From positions 1 through 41,489 of the forward strand of contig CAJOHX010000011.1 of assembly GCA_905234475.1 (NCBI GenBank): 41,489 bases of DNA, read 5' to 3'. A program made the position numbers and the translations under genes. This DNA comes from an uncultured Bacteroidales bacterium (GTDB taxonomy: Bacteria; Bacteroidota; Bacteroidia; Bacteroidales; UBA932). This document shows, one piece after another, positions 18,119-28,100 of the stretch; the first letter of the stretch is position 1; the number at the start of each line of letters is the position of its first letter. Below the pieces are notes generated by a model, which was not told the origin of the DNA, did no database searches, and saw only the letters and a list, made by a program, of their open reading frames with translations.

Positions 18119-19210
18119 CTACTTGAAGATCCGTTGCGCGAAATACTCCAGGTCAAAGCGCCACACGTACCAGTTGTGGCCGCCGGGCATCTCGCTGTAT
18201 TCGAACGGAATACCGTACTTGCGGAAAATGTCCAGGGTCTTCATGCCGTTCTGGTAGGCGATGTCCTCCGGACCGCCCTGCGTGAAGCGCAGGTAGCTGA
18301 CATTCTTCTTGATCTGCTCGGCAGCAGGGGCAAGCTTGGCGTCAGCCTCCTTCTCGGCGGCCTCGTCACGCATGTGGAAGCCGGAACTCATGATGTTCAC
18401 GTACTTGAACGGCGTGGGATGCTTCGACAGGATGTCGAGGATGTGGATGCCACCCATCGACAGGCCGGCGAGCGCGGTGTTCGGGTTGCCGGTCTTGACG
18501 CGGAAGTTCGCCTCGATGTACGGCATGATGTCGTTGATGAGTTCGTCCGTGAACGTGCCCTGCGGCAGGCTCGCGTCCGGCATCACCACGATCATCGGGA
18601 CCATCTTCTTCTCGGCGAGGAGGTTGTCGAGGATCGCTCCGGCGCAGCCGATCACCGGCCAGCCGTTATCCACGTCGCCACCGCCGTGCAGGAGGTAGAA
18701 CACCGGGAGCTTGTCCGTCGACTTCATATAGCCGGCGGGCGTCCAGACATGCATGCGGCGCGTCTGGCCCGTGGTCTTCGAATGATAGTAGATCTGGGAC
18801 ATGGCTCCGTGCGGGACGTCCTTGACAGACCAGAACTGATCCCCCTTGCCGAAGGTCAGTTCGGTCATGGTGAGGACGTCGCGGCTGCGCGGGAACAGCG
18901 GATCGATCACGTTGAGACCGTCCACGTTGAAACCATAACGGTAGGACCCCGGCTCGACGCCGGTCACCTTCACGCTCCAGATGCCCTCCGGGCTGCGGGT
19001 GAACACCTGGTCACGGGCGGCGAGGTCGCCGGTCAGGGCGACGGTGTCCGCCATCGGGGCATAGATGCTGAACGTCACGCTGCCGTCGGGTGCCTCGACC
19101 ACGGATTTTACGCTGCGGGCGACCTCACGGTCAAACTTGAACTCGGATTTCGGCGCAGTGCAGCCGGCTACGGCCGCCATGGCCAGAACGGTAAACAATA
19201 CTTTCTTCAT
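18119..19210 (-). CDS. CE1-like esterase with N-terminal CBM48-type domain
   Basis: The 363-residue lipoprotein (Cys17 in AVAGC) has an early-set domain (about 35-120) of the CBM48 type and an esterase-D/CE1 alpha/beta-hydrolase domain (about 130-363). Ser251 is in GLSMGG and His345 in GGHNW; Asp316 is a likely acid. This architecture is common in feruloyl and acetyl-xylan esterases of gut Bacteroidota. It may remove phenolic or acetyl groups from the substrate. The gene lies 9 bases after a longer paralogue, 19220-20599. The enzyme class is firm and the acyl group unknown. Confidence 0.85.
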   Translation of the reverse strand: MKKVLFTVLAMAAVAGCTAPKSEFKFDREVARSVKSVVEAPDGSVTFSIYAPMADTVALTGDLAARDQVFTRSPEGIWSVKVTGVEPGSYRYGFNVDGLNVIDPLFPRSRDVLTMTELTFGKGDQFWSVKDVPHGAMSQIYYHSKTTGQTRRMHVWTPAGYMKSTDKLPVFYLLHGGGDVDNGWPVIGCAGAILDNLLAEKKMVPMIVVMPDASLPQGTFTDELINDIMPYIEANFRVKTGNPNTALAGLSMGGIHILDILSKHPTPFKYVNIMSSGFHMRDEAAEKEADAKLAPAAEQIKKNVSYLRFTQGGPEDIAYQNGMKTLDIFRKYGIPFEYSEMPGGHNWYVWRFDLEYFAQRIFK

Positions 19211-19219
19211 CGCGCGAAA

Positions 19220-20599
19220 CTATTTGAAAAGCAACTGGGAGAAATCGGTCAGGTAGTGACGCCAGTTCTTCCAGACATGGCCGCAATCCGACTCGGCATA
19301 CGTGTACTTGTAGCCGTGAGGGTCGAGCAGGGTCTCGCGATAGCTCTTGTTGGCCTGGTAGAGGAAGTCCTCGTCGCCGATGGCAATATAGTAGAACGGC
19401 TTGTAGGAGAAGAGCTTCTCCAGCTTCTTGTCGAAGTCCTTGGTCATTTCGCTCATCGCGCGGTCGCTGGGGTAGTTGCTGACAGCCGCGGAGAACAGGC
19501 CCACATAGCCGAACTTGTCGGGATAATTGGCGGAGATCACGCAGGTGTGGCCGCCACCCATCGACAGGCCGCAGATCGCGCGGTGGGCACGGTCCGGAAT
19601 CGTCCGGTAGGTCTTCTCAATGAAGCTCATCACGTCCCCGAAGGTCGCCTCATAGGCGTTCGGCTCGGTCCGGACGGCACGGCTGCTCTTGGCGCCGTCA
19701 TAGCCGCGGCTGTTCTCACCCGGAGCGGCAGACATGCCGACATGGCTGTTCGGCATCACCACGATCATCGGCACGGTTTTGCCCGCTGCGATCAGGTTGT
19801 CCATAATCTGGGCGGCGCGGCCCAGGTTGAGCCACTCGTTCTCGTCGCCGCCACCGCCGTGGAGCAGGTACAGCACCGGGTATCTCTTGTTCCCGGAGGC
19901 TTCGTAGCCGTACGGCGTGTAGACGCTCATCCGGCGGTCGTAGCCAAGTGCGGTCGGATACCAGATCTTGGACACGGTGCCGTGGGGCACGTCCTGCACC
20001 ATGGTCAGGTCGCCCACCTCGCCCGGCACCACGAACACGTTGCGCAGCACCTCGCCGTCACGGATCGTGTACGGCGCAGCAGCGTCGATCGTGTAGTTGC
20101 CGTCGATGATGAATTCATAGCGGTAGAGCTCGCTCTTGGTCGGGACCGTGGTGTAGGTCCACAGGCCGTCGGCGCCCTTGGTCATCTCGGCGATACCCTC
20201 GCCGAAGGTGCCGTTCTCCAGCTGGAAGAAGTTGCCGCACACCTGCACGGATTTGGCATCCGGGGCAGGATAGGTGAAGGTGATCCGTCCGTCTGCGGCC
20301 ACCGACACCGTCTTGCAGGTGAGGTTGACCGTGGCGTTGGCCACGCCGTCCTTCACCACGGCACGCGCGCTGCGGTAGCCGGGAAGCTCAAAGAGCAGCG
20401 TGTCGCCCTCGGCGGCGTTGATGGTGTATTTGCCTTCGAAATCCGTGCGGGCCTTGGCGGTGCCGCCCACCACGGACACATTCACCCCGGCCACGGGAGC
20501 CCAGAGCTGGCTCTCGACCTTGCCGGCCACGTTGCCGGGCTTCTGTCCGCAGGAGGTGGCCAGCAGCAGTGCAGCGGCGATAAACAGAACTTTTTTCAT
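19220..20599 (-). CDS. CE1-like esterase with two N-terminal beta-domains
   Basis: The 459-residue lipoprotein (Cys17 in LATSC) starts with a carboxypeptidase-regulatory-like domain (about 20-95), then a CBM48-type early-set domain (about 100-190), then a CE1/esterase-D domain (about 205-459). Ser346 is in GLSMGGG, His441 in DCGHVW, and Asp409 or Asp411 supplies the acid. It is related to 18119-19210 but has the extra first domain. Surface esterases of this form act on feruloylated or acetylated plant glycans. It starts 13 bases after the GH13 gene stop. Substrate unknown. Confidence 0.85.
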   Translation of the reverse strand: MKKVLFIAAALLLATSCGQKPGNVAGKVESQLWAPVAGVNVSVVGGTAKARTDFEGKYTINAAEGDTLLFELPGYRSARAVVKDGVANATVNLTCKTVSVAADGRITFTYPAPDAKSVQVCGNFFQLENGTFGEGIAEMTKGADGLWTYTTVPTKSELYRYEFIIDGNYTIDAAAPYTIRDGEVLRNVFVVPGEVGDLTMVQDVPHGTVSKIWYPTALGYDRRMSVYTPYGYEASGNKRYPVLYLLHGGGGDENEWLNLGRAAQIMDNLIAAGKTVPMIVVMPNSHVGMSAAPGENSRGYDGAKSSRAVRTEPNAYEATFGDVMSFIEKTYRTIPDRAHRAICGLSMGGGHTCVISANYPDKFGYVGLFSAAVSNYPSDRAMSEMTKDFDKKLEKLFSYKPFYYIAIGDEDFLYQANKSYRETLLDPHGYKYTYAESDCGHVWKNWRHYLTDFSQLLFK

Positions 20600-20612
20600 A
20601 CTGGTATAGGTT

Positions 20613-22361
20613 TTAGAACTTGTAAATCACGGCGGAAATCGGGGAGACGGTGATCGTGTCGCCCTTCTTGGTCTGCTTGTAGGTGGCCTTCTTGTAGCTG
20701 CCGCCGATAATCTCGGGCTTGGTGTTTTCTTTCGGGAGGGTCACCGCGACCTGCTTGCCGGAGGGGTTCAGCACCACCCAGCAGCGCTCGCCGCGCCAGG
20801 TGCGCTCGTACACCATCGGGTACGGCTGGTCCAGGCTGCTCACCAGCTTCCAGGAAGCGTCGGCGCCGAGCGCCTTGACATCCGCGCGGAGCTTGAGGAG
20901 GGTGCGGGTATAGTTCAGCAGGGAGTTCGGGTCGTTCTCCTCTTTCTCGACGGTCATGCGGTTCGGATCCGGATCCTGCGGGATGTAGATCTTGTCGATG
21001 GGGGCCGTGGAGAAGCCGCCGTTGGCAGAGCTGTCCCAGAGCATCGGGATGCGGCAGCCGGCGCGGCCGCCGGAACCGTCGGTCGACGGGGCGTTCGGGT
21101 TCTGCTTGAGACCGATCTCGTCGCCGTAGAAGATGAACGGCACGCCCGGCATCGTCAGGAAGAAGGTCATCGCGACCTTGAGCTCTTCCGGCGTGGTGCG
21201 GCCTTCGGTGCAATAGCGGTTGAAGTCGTGGTTGCCGGACGGCATGCTCACGTAGCCATTGCCCTTGACGGCATTGTACTGATAGGTGTAGAGGTCGTAC
21301 CAGGCCTTCAGCTCACCGGTGCCGGACTTGTCGAAGTACGGGGCCGTCGGCGTGGCGCTGGCGGCAGGGCCGAAGCCGCGGCGGCCGTAGAAGAACAGCG
21401 TGGAGTAGTTGTACTGCCCGTCGTGGCAGAAGAAGTCGAGGTCGAAATTGGCCGCCGCCACGGACTGGGCGGGGTTGAACCACTCGGCAATCAGGATGCC
21501 TTCGGGATACTCCTCGTCAAACCACTTCGTGAAATCTTCCTTCCACAGCTTGATGGTGGCGGACTTGTCGAAGTCGTTCTTCACCAGGCTCGCCGCCATG
21601 TCCACGCGGAAGCCGTCCACGCCCTTGTCCATCCAGAAGGAGATGATGTTCTTGATCTCCCGGCGCATGGCCATGGGGCCCGGGGCATCCACCGCCTGCT
21701 CCCACGGGTGCGTGGGATCGGGGTTGGCGAAGCCGAAGTTCAGGGCCGGCTGGGTGTCGTAGAAGTTCTTGACAAAGAACGGGGCGCGGGGCGCGTCGGA
21801 GGCGACGAACTTGCGGATCAGCGCCGCATTGGAATTCATCAGCGCAGCGTAGTCCAGCTGCTCGCCCGGCTTCGGCTGCGGGGTGTTGTCCTCCGGCTTG
21901 AAAGTCGGCCAGATGTAGTAGTCGGAATAGCGCAGGTTGGCGCCTTCCTTGGACTGGAGGAACCACTCGCACTGGTCGGAGGAGTGGCCGGCCACAAGGT
22001 CCATGACCACCTTGATCCCGCGGGCATGGGCTTTCTGGATCAGCTCGACGAGGTCGTCGTTGTCGCCGAAGCGCTTGTCCACGCGGTAGTAGTCGATGAT
22101 GTCATAACCGCCGTCCGTCCAGCCGGACACATAGACCGGATTGAGCCAGATGGCCGTGATGCCGATGGACTTGATGTAGTCCAGGCGGGAGATGATACCC
22201 TGGAGGTCACCGTAGCCATCCCCGTTGGAGTCCTGGAAGGACGAAGGATAGATCTGGTAGAAGACGGCGTCGCTCAGCCAGCTCGGCTGCGACTTCTTCT
22301 GGGCGGACACGCCGGGGGCCAGGAGCGCGAAAGCAAGCGCGATTGCCAATAATTTCTTCAT
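20613..22361 (-). CDS. GH13 alpha-amylase-family enzyme
   Basis: The 582-residue secreted protein (signal peptide 1-20) has the GH13 barrel with a calcium-type loop near DSNGDGYGD (44-52), motif I DLVAGH (Asp121; the usual Asn is Gly), nucleophile Asp254 in GFRVD, acid/base Glu293 in IAEW, and Asp379 in GNHD. A C-terminal beta-domain follows. The catalytic set is complete. It acts on alpha-glucosidic bonds; in a fructan locus the target could be the terminal sucrose unit, an alpha-glucosylated side group, or starch-like contaminants. The sequence resembles oligo-alpha-glucosidases more than classical endo-amylases, but I cannot place the subfamily. Confidence 0.88.
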   Translation of the reverse strand: MKKLLAIALAFALLAPGVSAQKKSQPSWLSDAVFYQIYPSSFQDSNGDGYGDLQGIISRLDYIKSIGITAIWLNPVYVSGWTDGGYDIIDYYRVDKRFGDNDDLVELIQKAHARGIKVVMDLVAGHSSDQCEWFLQSKEGANLRYSDYYIWPTFKPEDNTPQPKPGEQLDYAALMNSNAALIRKFVASDAPRAPFFVKNFYDTQPALNFGFANPDPTHPWEQAVDAPGPMAMRREIKNIISFWMDKGVDGFRVDMAASLVKNDFDKSATIKLWKEDFTKWFDEEYPEGILIAEWFNPAQSVAAANFDLDFFCHDGQYNYSTLFFYGRRGFGPAASATPTAPYFDKSGTGELKAWYDLYTYQYNAVKGNGYVSMPSGNHDFNRYCTEGRTTPEELKVAMTFFLTMPGVPFIFYGDEIGLKQNPNAPSTDGSGGRAGCRIPMLWDSSANGGFSTAPIDKIYIPQDPDPNRMTVEKEENDPNSLLNYTRTLLKLRADVKALGADASWKLVSSLDQPYPMVYERTWRGERCWVVLNPSGKQVAVTLPKENTKPEIIGGSYKKATYKQTKKGDTITVSPISAVIYKF

Positions 22362-22402
22362 ACTATTCTTTCGGTTAATAATTATTTATGGTTAGTAAGA
22401 AT

Positions 22403-23275
22403 CTATTTCCCGGCGACAAGGCGCAGCCAGTCCTCCATGGCGGAGACCCAGCTGGACTTGAAGACCATGGAGTCCTGCCAGCCCCAGCCGTGGCCCCCGT
22501 AGGGGTAGATGTGCAGGGTGGCGGACACCTTGTGGTTGATCAGTTCTTCGTAGTACATCAGGCTGTTCTTGGGGACGACGACGGTGTCGTCGGAGCACAG
22601 CACGATGAAGGCGGGCGGCGTGTCCGCCGTCACGTTCTTCTCGCAGCTGTATTTGTCGATCAGCGACTGCGGGGGATTCTTGCCCAGCAGCGCGTCGCGG
22701 GACATCATGTTGGTCAGCTCCGTCTCCATCGTGATGACCGGATACTGGAGGATCTGGAAATCGGGACGGGTCTCCTTGTCGACATACATCGTGGCGCCGC
22801 AGGCGGCCAGATGCCCGCCGGCGGAGTTGCCCATGACACCGACCTTGGTGATGCCCAGGTCCTTGCGGCCCCGCATGATGCGGATGGCCTGCTGGAGGTC
22901 GCTCAGCGGGACCTCGTGGTGGCCGACCGGGAGGCGGTACTGCAGCATGCAGTAAGTAATCCCCCGGGCGTTGAACCAGTCATGGAGATCCCGTCCCTCA
23001 TGGGTCTGCGACTCCATGACATAGGCGCCGCCAGGGCACATGATGACGCAAAGCCCGTTGGGGTTGCGCGCGGGATACACCTCCATCATGGCGAGTTCAT
23101 ATTGCTTCGCGCCGAAGACCATGAAGCCGGAGTCCGGCCCGGGAATCTCGAAGGCGTTGGGTGCGCCGTTCGGCCAAAGCCTGACGGTGTCGATCTGCGG
23201 TCCGCGACGCCCCTGGGCAAACACGCTCAACGCCAGCAGGAACAGCAGGGAAAGGGAAACAAGGATCTTTTTCAT
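22403..23275 (-). CDS. BD-FAE/Axe-like alpha/beta-hydrolase esterase
   Basis: The 290-residue secreted protein (signal peptide about 1-20) is of the hormone-sensitive-lipase-like type: an oxyanion motif CPGGAY (80-85), Ser151 in GNSAGG, a likely acid at Asp230 (CSDD) and His262 in YGGHGWG. Close relatives in PULs act as acetyl or feruloyl esterases. It is not in the GQSCGG family of this locus. It starts 20 bases after a strong terminator hairpin, leaving no room for a promoter, so its expression probably depends on read-through from susD2. Confidence 0.82.
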   Translation of the reverse strand: MKKILVSLSLLFLLALSVFAQGRRGPQIDTVRLWPNGAPNAFEIPGPDSGFMVFGAKQYELAMMEVYPARNPNGLCVIMCPGGAYVMESQTHEGRDLHDWFNARGITYCMLQYRLPVGHHEVPLSDLQQAIRIMRGRKDLGITKVGVMGNSAGGHLAACGATMYVDKETRPDFQILQYPVITMETELTNMMSRDALLGKNPPQSLIDKYSCEKNVTADTPPAFIVLCSDDTVVVPKNSLMYYEELINHKVSATLHIYPYGGHGWGWQDSMVFKSSWVSAMEDWLRLVAGK

Positions 23276-23297
23276 GCGGTTTGGTTTTTATTAAAAA

Positions 23298-23327
23298 GGA
23301 TGGAGGGGAAGGGTCTCCCCTCCATCC
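23298..23327 (-). terminator. Intra-operon terminator/attenuator after susD2
   Basis: A perfect 12-base stem (GGATGGAGGGGA with TCCCCTCCATCC) and a 6-base loop lie between susD2 (stop 23343) and the esterase gene. On the minus strand it is followed by TTTTTAA. It has the form of a rho-independent terminator and would lower expression of the five downstream enzyme genes relative to susC/susD. Confidence 0.85.
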
Positions 23328-23342
23328 GATCAAGTCAAAAGA

Positions 23343-25175
23343 TTAATTGAAAGGAGCGTAGCCCGGATTCTGCTTGTACAGACCACCGGAGAGGTTGTAC
23401 TGCGTGACAGGGACCGGGAAGTACTCGTCGCGGCCGGCCTTGTAGACCACGCCGTCGTAGTACACGCGCTTGCCCTTCTCCACCGCGACGTAGCGGTTCA
23501 TGGTCTCGGCCATGATACCCCAGCGGACCAGGTCGAAGAAACGCTCGCCCTCGAGGGCCAGCTCGATACGGGTCTCGAAGCGGACGGCCTTGCGGGCATA
23601 GTCCTGCGTCCAGCCGGCGGAAGGATACTCTTCGATCTCGTAGTTGGCGGCGAAGCCGTTGATGTCAACGGCCTGCGGGAAGCGGGTCTTGTCAGCCCAT
23701 GCAGTCACGTACGGGCTGTTCTTGGCGCGGCGGCGGATCTGGTTGACCAGGTCGCGGGCCTCGTCCTGGCGGCCCAGCTCGACCAGCGCCTCGGCACGCC
23801 ACAGCAGGACGCTGGCGTAGCGGATGATCTGGTAGTTCAGGCCGGAGTTGCCCCAAGGGTACGTGGTGGCGAGGTGGCCGGAATCCGGGGACACGAGGAA
23901 GCGCTTGATGATGTGGTAGCCGTAGGAGTTGAAGTCGCGGTACCAGGTCTCGGTCACAGGCTCGACCTCGTAGGTCTTCCAGCGGACGTTGAGACGGCCG
24001 ACGACGAAGTCCAGACGGGGATCCACCGGATGGTCGATGTTGGTGTTGGTGTAGGTCTTGGTGTCGCCGCTGACGGTCTCGACCACCTGGTCGTAGTCGT
24101 CGTCCTGGAAGGAACCGTCAAGCATCGGCAGGCCGTTCACGGTCTTGTACGCATTGACAAGGTCCTGGCTGGCCCAGAAGAAGTTGTCGCCGTTGTACGG
24201 GCCCTTCGGGGTGTTCAGCAGGGCGCTCCAGTTGACGTGGCCGATGGCGCTGTAGGCCCACGGCAGGGACATCGTGGCGCCGTCGTTCATCGAATACTGG
24301 ACGGCGAAGATGGACTCCTTGCCGTTCTCGTACTCGACGATGTCGAGCTGCTGGAAGTCGTCGAACAGGCCGTATCTGCCGGAGGCGATGACTTCGCCCG
24401 TCAGGGTGACCACCTTGTTGAGGTCACTCTGGTCAATGCTCGTAACGGCATGGGTGTTCTCATCCTGGCGATAGGCCTTGTAGAGGTACACCTTGGCGGC
24501 ATAGGCCTTGGCCACCCACTTGTTGACGCGGCCCAGATCCTGGAAGGAATCAGGCAGGACGGTGCCGGCCTCCTCCATCTCCTTGGCGATCATGCCGAGG
24601 ATCTCGTCGCGGGTGTACACGTCATTGCTGATCGTGCTGTACTCCTCTTCGGGCGTCGTCTCGTCGAACCAGACAATCTTGTTGAAGTGGCGGCTCAGCT
24701 CGAAATAGTAGTGGGCGCGGAGCACCTTCATCTCAGCCTTGAGATAATCCAGCTCGGGGAGCTCGGCGGTGGTCATGTCGTTCAGCGCCTTCAGCGCCAT
24801 GTTCGTGCGCTGGATGGACTGGTACAGGGCCTGCCACCAGCCGTTCAGCAAGCCGTGGCTCGCATCGATCGCGTTGGTCTCGATCATATGCATGTTGGTG
24901 TTGTCAGAAGGACCGCCACCGCCCTTGTAGGCGTTGTCGGAGTGGAGCTCGCCCTCGATCCAGTGGTTCACCGGAGAAGACATGGCGCCAAACGTGACGT
25001 TCGGGCCGGCCAGAGCCGCATAGGCGGCGTTGATCAGGTAGCTGATACCTTCGCTCGTGGTCAGGGAAGCATTGTCCAGCGACGCCTGCGGGGGCAGGTC
25101 GAGGAACTCCTTCTCGTTGCAGGCGACCAGGGCCGCGCAGCAGATGACACTCAAAAGAATATTCTTGATTTTCAT
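23343..25175 (-). CDS. susD: SusD/RagB-family glycan-binding lipoprotein, pair 2
   Basis: The ATG at 25175 is chosen over an in-frame TTG at 25184 because the lipoprotein signal starts there (Cys19 in LVAC), giving 610 residues. The N-terminal FLDLPPQ segment, the region LLWRAEALVELG with NQIRRRA, and the block ELALEGERFFDLVRWG are hallmarks of SusD proteins. It pairs with SusC2, 24 bases upstream. It is not closely similar to SusD1, so the two pairs may take different oligosaccharides, or one may be a more recent acquisition. A terminator follows the stop codon. Confidence 0.94.
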   Translation of the reverse strand: MKIKNILLSVICCAALVACNEKEFLDLPPQASLDNASLTTSEGISYLINAAYAALAGPNVTFGAMSSPVNHWIEGELHSDNAYKGGGGPSDNTNMHMIETNAIDASHGLLNGWWQALYQSIQRTNMALKALNDMTTAELPELDYLKAEMKVLRAHYYFELSRHFNKIVWFDETTPEEEYSTISNDVYTRDEILGMIAKEMEEAGTVLPDSFQDLGRVNKWVAKAYAAKVYLYKAYRQDENTHAVTSIDQSDLNKVVTLTGEVIASGRYGLFDDFQQLDIVEYENGKESIFAVQYSMNDGATMSLPWAYSAIGHVNWSALLNTPKGPYNGDNFFWASQDLVNAYKTVNGLPMLDGSFQDDDYDQVVETVSGDTKTYTNTNIDHPVDPRLDFVVGRLNVRWKTYEVEPVTETWYRDFNSYGYHIIKRFLVSPDSGHLATTYPWGNSGLNYQIIRYASVLLWRAEALVELGRQDEARDLVNQIRRRAKNSPYVTAWADKTRFPQAVDINGFAANYEIEEYPSAGWTQDYARKAVRFETRIELALEGERFFDLVRWGIMAETMNRYVAVEKGKRVYYDGVVYKAGRDEYFPVPVTQYNLSGGLYKQNPGYAPFN

Positions 25176-25199
25176 ATTCGTCAATGATTGAGGGTTAGA

Positions 25200-28100
25200 C
25201 TAGAAACCAATGTTCAGACCAAGGACGAAGTTCTTGCCGAACGGATACGGGTATCCGGTCGCCTCCGGATCGGGTCCGGTGTACTTGGTGAAGGTCAGCA
25301 GGTTCTGGCCCTGGAGGAAGACGCGCGCGGAGCGGAGCTTGAGCGAGCGGATCACGTTGGCCGGAAGCGTGTAACCAAGAACGATGTTCTTCAGACGGAG
25401 GTAGGAGCCATTCTCCACATACCAGTCGGAAGTCTGGTTCTCGTTGTTGGAGTTGATGGTGGTCGGCGCCGCATACTTGCAGTTGTAGGTGCCGGTCTTC
25501 TCATACTCGTAGTAGGCGTTCATGGCCTCGACGAGGCGCGTGGAATGGTTGCCCAGACCCTCGCCCAGCGGGAAGAAGTCGGTGTACAGCTTGGAAGTGT
25601 TGTAGACGTCGCGGATCATGCCGTTGAAGAACAGGGCCAAGTCGAAGCCCTTCCAGGCGGCGTTGAAGTTCAGACCGAACTGCACCTTCGGCAGGTCGCT
25701 GCCGATGTACTTCTGGTCCTTCGCGTCAATGGTGTTGTCGCCGTTGACATCCACATACTTGATACGGCCGACGCCCGGCGCGCGGCCGGTCACCGTGTAC
25801 TTGGCATTGTAGTCGTCAACCTCTTTCTGCGTATGGAACACGCCGTCGGTCACATAGCCCACGCGGCCGCCGTAAGGCAGGCCGACATTGGTCACATTGG
25901 CGTTGGCGTTGCCGCAGCCGAAGGTCCAGTAGATCTGCTCCGGGAGGTAGGTGATGGCGTTCTTCTGCAGCGTGGCGTTGCCGGAGATCTCGTAGCTGAA
26001 GTCGCCGACCGTGTTGCGCCAGGAGGCGATCACCTCGATACCCTTGTTGTTCATCGAGGCGCAGTTCTGGTAGGACGAGGCACCCTCACCGTAAATGGCC
26101 GGCAGCGACAGGGACTGAAGCATGCCGGTGGTGTTCTTGGTGTAGGCGTCAAAGGTGATGGACAGGCGGTTGTTCAGGAACGCGGCGTCGAAGCCGACAT
26201 TCCACTGCTCGGTCTGCTCCCAACGGAGGTTGGAGTTGCCGGTCTGGCTGCGGATGGCGCCGTAGGAAAGGGAGTGGTCGTCGCCGTTGAGGTTGTACGT
26301 ACTGTTGTAGATGTTGACGTCGTACAGGCTGTAGGTGGCGGTGTTGTTGATCTGGTCGTTACCGTTGATACCCCAGGAAGCGCGGAGCTTGAGGTCGGAC
26401 AGCCAGCTGGCACCCGCCAGGAAATTCTCCTTGTTGACCCTCCAGCCGATGGAGGCGGACGGGAAGATACCGGAGTTGTGCTCCTTGCCGAAGCGGGAAG
26501 ATGCGTCGCGGCGGACCGTGGCGGAGAACAGGTACTTGTCGGCGAGCGTGTAGTTCACCTTACCGAAGTAGGAGGTCATCGCGTAGAGGTTCGCCGAGTT
26601 GTTGGCGGTCTTCGTGCCTTCCGCACGGGAGATGTAGACATAGTTGCGGTTGGTCATACCGAAGCCCGTACCGGTCGCCGTCGTGACGTCCGTGCGGGTC
26701 TTCTTGGCCTCGGTGCCGAGGAGGACGGTCAGGGCGTGGATGCCCTTGTTGAGGTTGTACTGGGCCGTGTTGGTCCAGACCCACTCGAGGTTCTCCGTGT
26801 AGGTGACATCCAGGGAGGTCTCGGAGTAGGAGCGCACATGCTCGTCCCAGGCCGGGGTCAGGATGTTCTGGTAGTTCGGGTTGTAGTTGATACCGAAGGT
26901 GGAACGGATCGTAAGGTTCTCGATCGGGACGACTTCCGCATAGGCATTGCCGAACACGCGCCAGCTCTTGTAGATATTGTTGGCCTCGTTGTCGATGTAG
27001 CGGATCGGGTTCTGGCGGGAGCCAAGGAGGTCCATTTCAGCGCCGGCGTAGGTGCCGTCGGTAGCATAGATGGCCTGGGCAGGATGCTGGGCGATGATCT
27101 GGCGCTCGATGGATTCGTATCCGTCCGGCTTCTTGTGCTGGGTCCAGTAAGTCAGGTTGAGGGACTCGCCGATCCTCAGGCGGTTGTCGAAGAAGCGGTA
27201 CTCCGTGTTGTAGCGGGTACCGAAGGATAGATAGTCGGAGTTGCGGAGCGTACCGTCCTGGTCCAGGACGTTGAAGCTCAGCGAGGAGACGTGGTCCTTC
27301 GTGCCCTTGGAGATGGACAGGCTGTAGTTCTGCATGAGCGCGCTGCGGTAGGACTCCTTGAACCAGTCGGTATCGGAGACGAGCATCTTCAGGTCCGGGT
27401 TGTTCGGATCCGTCCAGTAAGGCTTGCCGAGCTGGAGCTGGGCATTGGCGCCGTCACCGTAGACCGTGGATTTCGGCGTCACGCCGAAGTCGTTCTTGTA
27501 GGCGGCCCAGTACACTTCGCCCCACTGCTGGGCGTTCATCAGAGGAATGCCCTGCTGAACCGTCTGGAGGGTCAGGGATGCCTGGAAGTCCACGCGGATC
27601 TGGCCTTCCTGGGCGCGCTTGGTGGTGATGATGATAACGCCGTTGGCCGCCTGGGCGCCATAGATGGCGGCGGAGGCCGCATCCTTCAGCACCTGCATGG
27701 ACTCGATGTCATTGGAGGAGATGATCGTTCCGATGTCGGAACGCGTCATCACGCCGTCGATGACATACAGCGGGGAGGAGTTGTTGATGGTGGTCGTACC
27801 ACGGATGAGGGAAGAAGTCCTTGCGCCGCCCGGGGTACCGTCCGTGGAGACGTTCATACCGGCCACGCGGCCCTGCAGGGCGGTCATGACGTTACCGGTC
27901 GGGATGTCGGCGACTTCCTTCATCTTGACGACGGCCACGGAACCGGTCAGGTCGGATTTCTTCTCCGTCATGTAACCGGTCACGACGACTTCGTCGAGGA
28001 AGCGGGTGTCCTCCTGCAGCCGGATGTTCATCACGGGAGAGGCCTTCACGTTCAACGTGGTGTAGCCAATGCAGGAGACTTCGAGATTCGCCCCGGAAGG

